From: Naasia sp.
GTDB taxonomy: Bacteria; Actinomycetota; Actinomycetes; Actinomycetales; Microbacteriaceae
Assembly (NCBI RefSeq): GCF_025465545.1
Contig: NZ_JAODMK010000016.1
Coordinates: 62,001 to 126,000 of the forward strand
Length of the DNA: 64,000 nucleotides
Direction: 5' to 3'
Position 1 is the first letter of the stretch. Each line of letters starts with the position of its first letter. A program made the translations under genes and the position numbers. Below are positions 26,802 to 34,574 of the stretch, in pieces. The notes under the pieces are model-generated. The model made no database searches. It worked only from the letters and a program-made list of their open reading frames with translations, and was not told the origin of the DNA.

Positions 26802-27009
26802 CGCGCAGCGGCGGGGATATCCGTCCACAGCGCTGTCCAGAGTGGGGAGAACCGGCAGGCTGCGCCGCTTCTGCGCTCACCGCCACCCGCTCCTGCCGAG
26901 CAGGCAGGACGCCGGCCGCCGTGGGAACAGGGCCAGGACCGGCTGCTCAGGGCCGGAGGGCCTGCTGAGCGTTCGGATGGGGGCTTCCAGCACGGACGAG
27001 CCCGACGGC

Positions 27010-28440
27010 TCAGCTGCGCGAGTAGCGGTGGTTCTGCTTGATGCGGCTGGTCAGCTCGGTGACCTGGTTGTAGATCGAGCGGCGCTCCTTCATGAGCTCG
27101 CTGATCTTCTTGTTCGCATACATCACGGTGGTGTGGTCGCGGTTGCCGAACAGCTGGCCGATCTTCGGCAGAGACAGGTTCGTGAGCTCCCGGCAGAGGT
27201 ACATGGCGATCTGCCGGGCGGACGCGATCGCCTGGGACCGAGATGCGCCGTAGAGGTCGTCGACGCTGAGCTTGAAGTAGTCCGCGGTGTGATTGATGAT
27301 GTCGACCGGCGCGATCACGTTGTCCTGGTCGAGCGTGATCAGGTCCTTCAGCACGGTCTGCACAAGCCCCATGTCGACCGGGGTGCGGTTGAGGCTCGCG
27401 AAGGCGGTCACCCGGATCAGGGTGCCCTCGAGCTCCCGGATGTTGCTCGACACCTTCGAGGCCATGAACTCCAGGATGTCGTCGGGCACCTGGAGCTTGT
27501 CGTTCTGAGCGCGCTTGCGCAGGATCGCGATGCGGGTCTCGAGGTCGGGCGCCTGCACATCGGTGATGAGGCCCCACTCGAAGCGGGATCGCATCCGGTC
27601 CTCGAAGCCCGTCAGCTGCTTGGGCTGGAGGTCGCTCGTGATGACCACCTGCTTGTTGTGGTCGTGCAGGGTGTTGAAGGTGTGGAAGAAGGCCTCCTGC
27701 GTGGAGTCCTTGCCCTGCAGGAACTGGATGTCATCGATCAGCAGCACATCGATGTCGCGGTACCGTGCCTGGAAGACCGAGGACCGGTTCGACGCGATCG
27801 AATTGATGAAGTCGTTGGTGAACTCCTCCGAGCTCACGTAGCGCACCCGGATGCCGGGGTACAGGCTCATCGCGTAGTGGCCGATCGCGTGCAGCAGGTG
27901 GGTCTTGCCGAGCCCGGACTGACCGTAGATGAAGAGCGGGTTGTAGGCCTTGGCCGGCGTCTCCGCCACGGCGACGGCTGCCGCGTGGGCGAACCGGTTG
28001 GAGGCGCCGATCACGAAGTTGTCGAAGCTGTACTTGGGGTTGAGGCGAGTGTCCGCCCGGGACCCCGCCTCGACGGGCTGCGGTGCGGGGGTGTCGATGT
28101 AGGCCGGCGCGGCCGGGGTCGTGGTCTCCAGCTGGACCGGCTCCGGTGCCACCGCGACGGGCGCATCTTCGATGTCGGGATTCACCACGATCGCGAAGTT
28201 GGCGATCTCGAGTTCCGGATCGAGTGAGCCGATGGCGCTCAGAAGCGGGATCCGCATGCGCTGCTCGAGCATGCCGCGGGTGAAGTCGTTGGGGACCTCG
28301 AGATACATCGTTCCGGCCATGACGCCCTTGGGCTCGACCAGACTGACGAATCCCCGCATCTGCGGTGTGATGCGCTCGTCGTCGTTGAGCGCCGACACCA
28401 CGGACTGCCAGATCTCTCTGGTCTGTGCCGCCTCTGCCAT
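27010..28440 (-). CDS. dnaA: Chromosomal replication initiator DnaA
   Basis: A 476-residue AAA+ protein that binds DnaA boxes and melts the origin. Domain I is about 1-90, followed by a Pro/Ala/Thr-rich domain II (about 95-130). The AAA+ domain has Walker [10 protein letters not shown], Walker B LLIDDIQF and sensor motifs. The C-terminal helix-turn-helix contains [17 protein letters not shown], which contacts the box. The ATG at 28440 has AGAGG five bases upstream. It is divergent from rpmH across 351 bases. Confidence 0.98.
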   Translation of the reverse strand: MAEAAQTREIWQSVVSALNDDERITPQMRGFVSLVEPKGVMAGTMYLEVPNDFTRGMLEQRMRIPLLSAIGSLDPELEIANFAIVVNPDIEDAPVAVAPEPVQLETTTPAAPAYIDTPAPQPVEAGSRADTRLNPKYSFDNFVIGASNRFAHAAAVAVAETPAKAYNPLFIYGQSGLGKTHLLHAIGHYAMSLYPGIRVRYVSSEEFTNDFINSIASNRSSVFQARYRDIDVLLIDDIQFLQGKDSTQEAFFHTFNTLHDHNKQVVITSDLQPKQLTGFEDRMRSRFEWGLITDVQAPDLETRIAILRKRAQNDKLQVPDDILEFMASKVSSNIRELEGTLIRVTAFASLNRTPVDMGLVQTVLKDLITLDQDNVIAPVDIINHTADYFKLSVDDLYGASRSQAIASARQIAMYLCRELTNLSLPKIGQLFGNRDHTTVMYANKKISELMKERRSIYNQVTELTSRIKQNHRYSRS

Positions 28441-28791
28441 TGCGCCTCTGTCAGCTCTACCGGGTCCCCCGGTCTCGGGCGAGAAGATCGCCGTGCCCCG
28501 AACAGAACGTTACGCCGCTGTGCGCGTGCAGGCGGCGGCTGGTTGCTCACCGTAATGACAGGGCGAAACGTAAATCAAATCCCCACGGGAGAATATCCGC
28601 AGGAGGACCCTTCTGCAGGTCCTCTGCACAGGCCGTCGGCGAATCTTCGTCGGCGGGAGCGCGCCGAGAGACATCCGCGTTTGACCGGGGGCCGTCTCCC
28701 GCGTATTTTTAGACAGTTGTCCCGCGGCCACTCTGCCGCGAAGCGCCGGCCTTCGTCGCAGGCACGCCATCTTCTCCCTCGGAGCACACTC
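28441..28791. promoter_or_regulatory. Divergent promoter region dnaA / rpmH
   Basis: No gene is seen in these 351 bases. For rpmH a good promoter is present: TTGACC (28681-28686), 17 bases, TATTTT (28704-28709). For dnaA on the minus strand a weaker candidate is TTGATT (28573-28578) with TACGGT about 18 bases on. No DnaA box close to consensus was found here, so autoregulation through this spacer is not evident. Confidence 0.6.
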
Positions 28792-28929
28792 ATGAGCAAG
28801 CGAACCTTCCAGCCGAACAACCGCCGTCGCGCCAAGGTGCACGGCTTCCGCCTGCGCATGCGCACCCGCGCCGGTCGCGCCATCCTGTCCGCTCGCCGCG
28901 GAAAGGGCCGCACCGAGCTCTCCGCGTAG
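28792..28929 (+). CDS. rpmH: 50S ribosomal protein L34
   Basis: A 45-residue protein starting [19 protein letters not shown], nearly invariant in the family, very rich in Arg and Lys. It binds 23S rRNA. GGAG lies 8 bases before the ATG. It is the first gene of the rpmH-rnpA-yidD-yidC-khpB-rsmG run; its stop abuts the rnpA start. Confidence 0.98.
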   Translation: MSKRTFQPNNRRRAKVHGFRLRMRTRAGRAILSARRGKGRTELSA

Positions 28930-29259
28930 GTGCTTCCCCGGGCGCACCGCGTGGTGAGCGGATCGGACTACCGCCGGATCTCCCGCAAGGGCCGCCGGGT
29001 GTCTGGACGCGTGGCCATCGTGTACCTGGATCGCGAGCAGGCCGGCGAGCCCGCCCGCTTCGGCTTCATCGTGAGCCGGGCGGTCGGCGGAGCCGTGCAG
29101 CGCAACCGCGTGCGACGGCGGCTGAAGGCGGTCTGCTTCGCGCTCCTCGGCGATGCGCCGGCGCGCAGCGTGGTCATCCGCGCACTGCCGGCCGCCGCGA
29201 CGGCGCCCTGGTCGGAACTCCGCGATGAAGTGACAAAGGCGGTCCTGACCAGGCGATGA
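28930..29259 (+). CDS. rnpA: Ribonuclease P protein component
   Basis: A 109-residue basic protein that helps the RNase P RNA mature tRNA 5' ends. The RNR motif GGAVQRNRVRRRL and the upstream FGFIVSRAVGG strand are diagnostic. The GTG start immediately follows the rpmH stop, and its end overlaps yidD by four bases. The RNase P RNA gene is not in the window. Confidence 0.96.
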   Translation: MLPRAHRVVSGSDYRRISRKGRRVSGRVAIVYLDREQAGEPARFGFIVSRAVGGAVQRNRVRRRLKAVCFALLGDAPARSVVIRALPAAATAPWSELRDEVTKAVLTRR

Positions 29260-29594
29260 ATCTTCTCCGCTTCGTGCTTCTCCTGCCCCGCAACGTCGCG
29301 GTCGTCCTCCTGCGCGCCTATCGCACAGTAGTTTCCCCGCTCTACGGCGACGTGTGCCGGTACTATCCCTCCTGTTCGCGCTACGGTCTCGAGGCCGTCC
29401 AAGAACACGGAGTGGTGGTCGGAGGGGCGCTCACCGCTGCGCGCATCTGCCGCTGCCACCCGTGGGCGGCCGGTGGGGTCGACGATGTTCCGCATCGTTC
29501 CCGTCGCCCCCATCGCATCACGAGTTTCGGATTCGTCGTGGCCGGCCCTTCCCAGGGCCGCTCCCCGGTTCTCGCCAACAACGGAAAGGTCTGA
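29256..29594 (+). CDS. yidD: Membrane protein insertion efficiency factor YidD
   Basis: A 112-residue protein with an amphipathic N-terminus and the family signature YRTVVSPLYGDVCRYYPSCSRYGLEA, followed by ICRCHPWAAGGVD. The three cysteines are conserved. It assists YidC-dependent insertion at the inner leaflet. About 30 C-terminal residues past the core are variable. It overlaps rnpA and precedes yidC by 4 bases. Confidence 0.95.
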   Translation: MNLLRFVLLLPRNVAVVLLRAYRTVVSPLYGDVCRYYPSCSRYGLEAVQEHGVVVGGALTAARICRCHPWAAGGVDDVPHRSRRPHRITSFGFVVAGPSQGRSPVLANNGKV

Positions 29595-29598
29595 CTCG

Positions 29599-30576
29599 GT
29601 GGACATCATCGGCACCATCCTCTGGCCGATCAAGTGGGTCATCGAGCTCATCCTCGTGTCCTTCCACACCCTGTGGTCGACGCTGGGAATGGACCCCGAC
29701 GCGGGAATCACCTGGGTCCTCTCGATCGTCGGCCTCGTGCTGCTCGTTCGCGCCGCCCTCATCCCGATCTTCGTCCGGCAGATCCGCAGCCAGCGGAAGA
29801 TGCTCGAGGTCGCTCCGCAGCTGAAGAAGATCCAGGACAAGTACAAGGGCAAGCGCGATCAGTTCTCCCGTGAGGCGATGTCCCGCGAGACGATGGAGCT
29901 GTACCGGCGCACGGGGACGAACCCGCTGAGCTCCTGCCTTCCCCTGCTGATCCAGATGCCGATCTTCTTCGGCCTGTTCTCCGTGCTGAACGGCGCACAG
30001 AACGACAGCCGGGGCGTCGGTCAGCTCACTGCCTCGCTGGCGGACTCCTTCGCCAACTCCGAGCTCTTCGGCGCTCCCCTGCGCTCCACCTTCATCGGCG
30101 AGTTCAACCTGCTCACCTCGGGCTCCGACGGCAACGTGCTCGTGATGATCATCGCGGCGACGATGGTCGTCCTGATGACCGCGTCCCAGTTCGTGACGCA
30201 GCTGCAGATCATGGCGAAGAACATGTCGCCAGAGGCCAAGAACAGCCCGATGTTCAAGCAGCAGCGGATACTGCTGTACATCCTTCCCCTGGTGTTCGCC
30301 TTCTCGGGCGTCGCCTTCCCCCTCGGCGTCATGTTCTACTGGCTCACGTCCAACGCCTGGACGATGGTCCAGCAGTTCCTCGTCATCCGGAACATGCCCA
30401 CGCCGGGCAGCGAGGCCGCGAAGGCCCGTGAGGCCCGCCTGGCGAAGAAGGGCAGGCTTCCCGATCAGCAGCCGCCGCTCGAGGGGGCACCCACCGCTGA
30501 GGAGGCGAAGCGCGTCACGCAGCGCCAGCAGCCCGTGAACAAGAACCGAGCCAAGAAGTCCGGGAGCAAGCGATGA
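29599..30576 (+). CDS. yidC: Membrane protein insertase YidC
   Basis: A 325-residue Oxa1/YidC/Alb3 insertase. The start is GTG 29599 with AAAGG upstream. An N-terminal helix is followed by the conserved core (VRAALIPIFVRQIRSQRKM, NPLSSCLPLLIQMPIFFGLF) of about five helices, then a Lys/Arg-rich cytoplasmic tail ending KKSGSKR. It lacks the large periplasmic domain of Gram-negative YidC. The final codons overlap khpB. Confidence 0.96.
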   Translation: MDIIGTILWPIKWVIELILVSFHTLWSTLGMDPDAGITWVLSIVGLVLLVRAALIPIFVRQIRSQRKMLEVAPQLKKIQDKYKGKRDQFSREAMSRETMELYRRTGTNPLSSCLPLLIQMPIFFGLFSVLNGAQNDSRGVGQLTASLADSFANSELFGAPLRSTFIGEFNLLTSGSDGNVLVMIIAATMVVLMTASQFVTQLQIMAKNMSPEAKNSPMFKQQRILLYILPLVFAFSGVAFPLGVMFYWLTSNAWTMVQQFLVIRNMPTPGSEAAKAREARLAKKGRLPDQQPPLEGAPTAEEAKRVTQRQQPVNKNRAKKSGSKR

Positions 30577-31052
30577 CGGAGACCCCCGCCGAAGAGGTGG
30601 CAACCCTGGATGAGGGCGATGTCGCCGCGGACTATATCGAGGAGTTCCTCGATATCTGCGACCTGGACGGTGACATCGACATCGAGAGCGCCGGCGGGCG
30701 CACGCAGATCTCGGTGACGGCGTCCTCGGACAGCAACCTGCGCGTGCTCTCGAACCCCGAGGCGGTTGCGGCGTTGCAGGAGCTCACCCGACTCGCGGTG
30801 CAGGTGCGCACCGGCGAGTTCTCCCGGCTGATCCTCGATGTGGGCGGAAGCCGTGAAGTGCGCCAGCAGGAGCTCAGTGAGCTGGTGGACGCCGCCGTCG
30901 CGGCACTGGATGCCGGCGCGGTGCGCTTCCCGCTCGAGCCGATGTCGTCCTACGAGCGGAAGATCGTGCATGACCTCGCCGGAGAGCGCGGCCTCACCTC
31001 CGAGTCCGAGGGCGAAGGGCGCGACCGGCACACGGTGCTCTCCCGCGCGTGA
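30573..31052 (+). CDS. khpB: KH-R3H RNA-binding protein (KhpB/Jag)
   Basis: A 159-residue cytoplasmic RNA-binding protein. An acidic start is followed by a KH-like domain (about 20-85) and an R3H domain (about 92-150) with MSSYERKIVHDLAGE, the Arg-x3-His core. The jag_N domain found in firmicute homologues is absent, as usual for actinobacteria. ATGA overlap with yidC and a GTGA overlap with rsmG show tight coupling. Confidence 0.93.
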   Translation: MTETPAEEVATLDEGDVAADYIEEFLDICDLDGDIDIESAGGRTQISVTASSDSNLRVLSNPEAVAALQELTRLAVQVRTGEFSRLILDVGGSREVRQQELSELVDAAVAALDAGAVRFPLEPMSSYERKIVHDLAGERGLTSESEGEGRDRHTVLSRA

Positions 31053-31681
31053 CCGTTCCACGTGAAACCGAGCACGAGCCGGCGATCGCGGCGCAGCTCT
31101 TCGGGAACCGGATCGACCTCGCGCGCGCCTACACGGGCGATCTGGCCGAGCGCGGCGAGGAGCTCGGACTCATCGGTCCGCTCGAACTCCCGCGGCTCTG
31201 GACGCGGCACGTGCTCAACTCGGTGCTCCTTGCTCCTCTCATGGCTGGCAGAGTCGGTGACGTCGGCAGCGGCGCCGGCCTTCCCGGACTCGTCCTCGCG
31301 ATCGCCCGGCCCGATGTCGAGTTCGTGCTCATCGAGCCCATGGAGCGCCGGGTGCGCTGGCTGCAGGAGCAGGTGAACCGCCTGAGTCTGGCCAATGTGA
31401 CCGTGGTGAACACCCGGGCAGAAGAGGCGCCATATCCGCGGCAGCTCGATCAGGTGACGGCGAGGGCCGTCGGCGCGCTCTCGAAGCTCATCCCCCTCAC
31501 CGCGCGGCTGGTTCGCCCGGACGGGGAGCTGCTGCTGCTCAAGGGAGCGAATGTGGCCGTGGAGGCGGAAAAGGCGACTCGGGCCATCGCCCGGGGGAAG
31601 CTGACGGATGTGCGAGTGGAAGAGCTCGGCGTCGGTATGGCGACCGAGGTGACCCGGGTCTTCCGGGCTAGAGTGCAGTGA
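31049..31681 (+). CDS. rsmG: 16S rRNA (guanine527-N7)-methyltransferase RsmG
   Basis: A 210-residue SAM-dependent methyltransferase modifying G527 of 16S rRNA; its loss is known to confer low-level streptomycin resistance. The SAM motif is GDVGSGAGLPGLVLA, followed by VEFVLIEPMERR and the late ARAVGALSKL. The GTG start overlaps khpB. Codons 2-7 spell a parS-like palindrome (31055-31068). Located before parA-parB as in most actinobacteria. Confidence 0.96.
   Translation: MTVPRETEHEPAIAAQLFGNRIDLARAYTGDLAERGEELGLIGPLELPRLWTRHVLNSVLLAPLMAGRVGDVGSGAGLPGLVLAIARPDVEFVLIEPMERRVRWLQEQVNRLSLANVTVVNTRAEEAPYPRQLDQVTARAVGALSKLIPLTARLVRPDGELLLLKGANVAVEAEKATRAIARGKLTDVRVEELGVGMATEVTRVFRARVQ
31055..31068. 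promoter_or_regulatory. parS-like site inside the rsmG start
   Basis: GTTCCACGTGAAAC matches the inner 14 bases of parS (GTTTCACGTGAAAC) with one mismatch and an intact CACGTG core. It lies in codons 3-7 of rsmG. Confidence 0.75.
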
Positions 31682-31733
31682 CTCCTGGCGAGCACTCTCC
31701 CGCCCCATGGCCCTCCCGGTCTCCTTCTCGGAA

Positions 31734-31749
31734 GGTTCCACGTGAAACA
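31734..31749. promoter_or_regulatory. parS-like site overlapping the parA start codon
   Basis: GGTTCCACGTGAAACA matches the 16-base parS consensus at 14 positions with an intact CACGTG core. The GTG of that core (31742-31744) is the parA start codon. A Shine-Dalgarno GGAAGG overlaps its left edge. Confidence 0.78.
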
Positions 31750-32650
31750 GAATGATGCGCCGTCGGTGACGGCCCAGTTCGACTCCTCCACTCCCCTCGC
31801 TCGTGAGCTCGCGGACATCACTCGGCGCCGGCATGCACTCGACACCAGTCGCCTCCCGCGCCCCGCGGAGACGCGCATCTTCACCGTCGCCAACCAGAAG
31901 GGCGGCGTGGGCAAGACGACCACCACCGTCAATCTCTCGGCCGCGCTCGCGCGCGCCGGAGCCAAGGTGCTGGTGATCGATCTCGATCCGCAGGGCAATG
32001 CGTCCACCGCACTGGGGGTGGAGCACCGCGCTGACACTGTGAGCGTCTACGACGTGATCGTCGGGAACGCCGCGATGGAGGAGGTGGTGCAGTCCAGCCC
32101 CGAGTTCCCGACCCTGTACTGCGTCCCCGCGACGATCCACCTCGCCGGCGCGGAGATCGAGCTGGTGTCGCTCGTGGCACGCGAGCAGCGCCTGCGCACC
32201 GCGCTCAACGAGTTCCTCGCCCTCGGTGACGGCTTCGACTACGTCTTCATCGACTGCCCGCCGTCGCTGGGACTGCTGACCATCAACGCATTCGTCGCGG
32301 CGCGGGAGGTCCTCATCCCCATCCAGTGCGAGTACTACGCACTGGAGGGTCTCAGCCAGCTCCTCCGCAACATCGAGCTCATCGAGAAGCACCTCAATCC
32401 GCAGCTGCGGGTCTCCACAATCCTGCTCACCATGTACGACGGCCGGACCAACCTGGCCAACCAGGTGGCGCAGGATGTGCGCACGCACTTCCCGGTCGAG
32501 ACGCTCAAGACCCTGATTCCACGCTCTGTGCGCATCTCTGAGGCGCCCGGCTACGGCCAGAGCGTGATCAGCTACGACACCAATTCACCCGGCTCGCTCT
32601 CCTACCTCGAGGCCGCTGCCGAGATCGCACAGCGAGGGGCACAGAACTGA
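31742..32650 (+). CDS. parA: Chromosome partitioning ATPase ParA
   Basis: A 302-residue Walker-type ATPase that moves ParB-parS complexes. The deviant Walker A is KGGVGKTTT (53-61), with the signature lysine, then DLDPQGNAST and Walker B FIDCPPSLGLLT. The N-terminal ~40 residues are a variable extension. The GTG start lies within a parS-like site. The stop overlaps parB by one base (TGATG). It should be autoregulated by ParB binding at the site over its start; that is inference. Confidence 0.97.
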   Translation: MKQNDAPSVTAQFDSSTPLARELADITRRRHALDTSRLPRPAETRIFTVANQKGGVGKTTTTVNLSAALARAGAKVLVIDLDPQGNASTALGVEHRADTVSVYDVIVGNAAMEEVVQSSPEFPTLYCVPATIHLAGAEIELVSLVAREQRLRTALNEFLALGDGFDYVFIDCPPSLGLLTINAFVAAREVLIPIQCEYYALEGLSQLLRNIELIEKHLNPQLRVSTILLTMYDGRTNLANQVAQDVRTHFPVETLKTLIPRSVRISEAPGYGQSVISYDTNSPGSLSYLEAAAEIAQRGAQN

Positions 32651-33603
32651 TGGCGACGCCGAAGCGAACCGGCCTGGGACGAGGCATCGGAGCCCTCATC
32701 CCCATCGTGGACGAAGGGGCTGCGCGGCCGGTCGACGTGTTCTTCCCCAACGGCGGCTCTGAGGCGCCCGTGGATGGCCTGGTCGCTGTTCCCGGTGCTC
32801 GGCTCGCGAGCATCTCGCTCGACGACATCGTTCCGAACCCCCAGCAGCCCCGCAAGGAGTTCGTGCCCGAGGCGCTGGACGAGCTGGTGGTGTCGATCCG
32901 CGAGAACGGTGTGCTGCAGCCCATCGTGGTGCGCCCCGCGCCTCCCGGTTCCGGTGCGAAGTACGAGCTGGTCATGGGCGAGCGCCGCCTGCGTGCCAGC
33001 AAGCGCGCGGGCATGTCGACCATCCCCGCCGTCATCAAGGAGACCGCGGATGACGCGATGCTCCAGGACGCGCTCCTCGAGAACCTCCATCGCTCCCAGC
33101 TGAACCCCCTGGAGGAGGCGTCCGCATACCAGCAGCTGCTCTCCGACTTCGGCATCACCCACGAGCAGCTCGCCACCCGGATCGGCCGCTCACGACCCCA
33201 GATCAGCAACACCATCCGGCTGCTGAAGCTCCCGACTCCCGTGCAGAACCGCGTTGCGTCGGGCGTGCTCTCCGCCGGGCATGCTCGAGCCATCCTCGCC
33301 CTCACCGACGAGGAGGAGATGCAGCGGCTGGCCGACAAGATTGTCAACGAGGACCTCTCCGTGCGAGCTGCGGAGGCGATCGCGAGCCAGGGGGCGACCG
33401 CCCGCAAGCCCAAGCCGGCCTCAGGACGCCGTCATGAGCAGCTGGACGAGATCGCCGAGCGACTGGGGAACCGGCTCGACACCCGGGTCAAGGTCACGCT
33501 GGGCGCGAGCAAGGGCCAGGTCCTCATCGACTTCGCGACGATCGCGGACCTCAACCGCATCCTGGGCGAGCTGGGTGACGAAGGGTTCGCCGGCCCGCAC
33601 TGA
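32650..33603 (+). CDS. parB: Chromosome partitioning protein ParB
   Basis: A 317-residue CTP-dependent DNA clamp. The N-terminal CTPase/ParB domain has the motifs NPQQPRKEF, ELVMGERRLRASKRAG and ENLHRSQLNPLEEA. A helix-turn-helix (about 165-215, including RIGRSRPQISNTIRLL) reads parS. The C-terminal domain dimerises. The stop TGA is immediately followed by the stop of the convergent ddl, with no spacer. Confidence 0.97.
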   Translation: MATPKRTGLGRGIGALIPIVDEGAARPVDVFFPNGGSEAPVDGLVAVPGARLASISLDDIVPNPQQPRKEFVPEALDELVVSIRENGVLQPIVVRPAPPGSGAKYELVMGERRLRASKRAGMSTIPAVIKETADDAMLQDALLENLHRSQLNPLEEASAYQQLLSDFGITHEQLATRIGRSRPQISNTIRLLKLPTPVQNRVASGVLSAGHARAILALTDEEEMQRLADKIVNEDLSVRAAEAIASQGATARKPKPASGRRHEQLDEIAERLGNRLDTRVKVTLGASKGQVLIDFATIADLNRILGELGDEGFAGPH

Positions 33604-34560
33604 TCAGACCCCGTCGGCGATGGCGCGGCGGGCGAGGGCCGCATAGACCTCGCCCAGGTTCCTCCCGTCGGCGAGGATGCCCTGGGGAAGCAGCGAGGTC
33701 TCGGTGAGGCCGGGCAGCACGTTCACCTCGAGGAACCATGGCGTCCCGTCCTCGTCGACGATGATGTCCACCCGGGACAGGTGGCGCAGCCCGAGCGCGC
33801 GGTGCGCGAGCACGGCAAGCTCTGCGGCGCGGTCGGCGACCTCGTGATCGAGCCGGGCTGGCGCGTAGAACCGCGTCTCGCCCGCGTTGTAGCGCGCACC
33901 GAAGTCGTAGTCGCCGTCCTCGGGCACGATTTCGACCGCCGGAAGCGCCGTCGGACCTTCTCCGAGATCCAGAACGCCCACCGCGATCTCGGTTCCGCGC
34001 ACGAAGTGCTCGACGAGGGCGTCGTCGCCGTAGGTGTAGGCGTCCACCATGGCCCGCGGCAGCTGCTCCGCCTCGCGCACGATGCTCACCCCCTGAGCCG
34101 AGCCGCCTCGCGCAGGCTTCACCACGAGGGGCAGGGGCATGGCGTTCCGCACCGTCTCGAGCACGGCCGGCGCACCGAGCTCCCGGAAGGTCTCGCGCGA
34201 GAGGGCGATCCCCCGCGGGGTGACGCCGCCCGCGTTCGCGATCAGTGTCTTGGCGACCGGCTTGTCCCAGGCCAGTCGTGCGGCGCGGTAGTCGGAGCCG
34301 ACGAAGGGCACTCCCGTGCTGCCGAGCAGCGCACGGAGCGCGCCGTCCTCCCCCGACGCGCCATGCAGCGCCGGCCACACGACGTCCGGCGGCGCCTCTG
34401 CGAGGCCGGAGAGCAGAGTGGCGTCCGGCTCGCTGATGGTGACCTGCCAGCCCTGATCCGCCAGGGCGTCGGCCACCCGTCGACCGGAGCGGAGGGAGAT
34501 GTCACGTTCGTGCGAGATACCGCCGGCAAGCACGAGCACAGAAGAGGAGTGGCTGGTCAT
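33604..34560 (-). CDS. D-alanine--D-alanine ligase-like ATP-grasp enzyme
   Basis: A 318-residue ATP-grasp ligase. The N-terminal VLAGGISHERDISLRSG matches the Ddl serine loop, LVVKPARGGSAQGVS holds the ATP-binding lysine and glycine-rich loop, and FLEVNVLPGLTETSL contains the metal-binding Glu/Asn and the final motif. It probably joins two D-alanines for peptidoglycan, but the chromosome may have another ddl elsewhere, so no symbol is assigned. The start is ATG 34560 with AAGGA four bases upstream. It is downstream of the aminotransferase (14-base gap) and convergent with parB. Confidence 0.85.
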   Translation of the reverse strand: MTSHSSSVLVLAGGISHERDISLRSGRRVADALADQGWQVTISEPDATLLSGLAEAPPDVVWPALHGASGEDGALRALLGSTGVPFVGSDYRAARLAWDKPVAKTLIANAGGVTPRGIALSRETFRELGAPAVLETVRNAMPLPLVVKPARGGSAQGVSIVREAEQLPRAMVDAYTYGDDALVEHFVRGTEIAVGVLDLGEGPTALPAVEIVPEDGDYDFGARYNAGETRFYAPARLDHEVADRAAELAVLAHRALGLRHLSRVDIIVDEDGTPWFLEVNVLPGLTETSLLPQGILADGRNLGEVYAALARRAIADGV

Positions 34561-34574
34561 CGTGTCCTTTTGCG

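Larger units (their letters stand above)
26450..27009. other. Chromosomal replication origin (oriC) between dnaA and dnaN
   Basis: This 560-base non-coding spacer sits between the dnaA stop and the dnaN start, the standard position of oriC in actinobacteria. It contains one perfect DnaA box TTGTCCACA (26770-26778). Weaker ones are TGTGGAAGG (26593-26601), TTCTGCACA (26781-26789), TGTGCAGAA (26793-26801) and CCGTCCACA (26821-26829). An AT-rich run around 26562-26590 (ending TTTAATCTCATTAA) could be the unwinding element. Two further palindromes are at 26622-26636 (CCAGTG-CAG-CACTGG) and 26892-26904. Confidence 0.88.
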
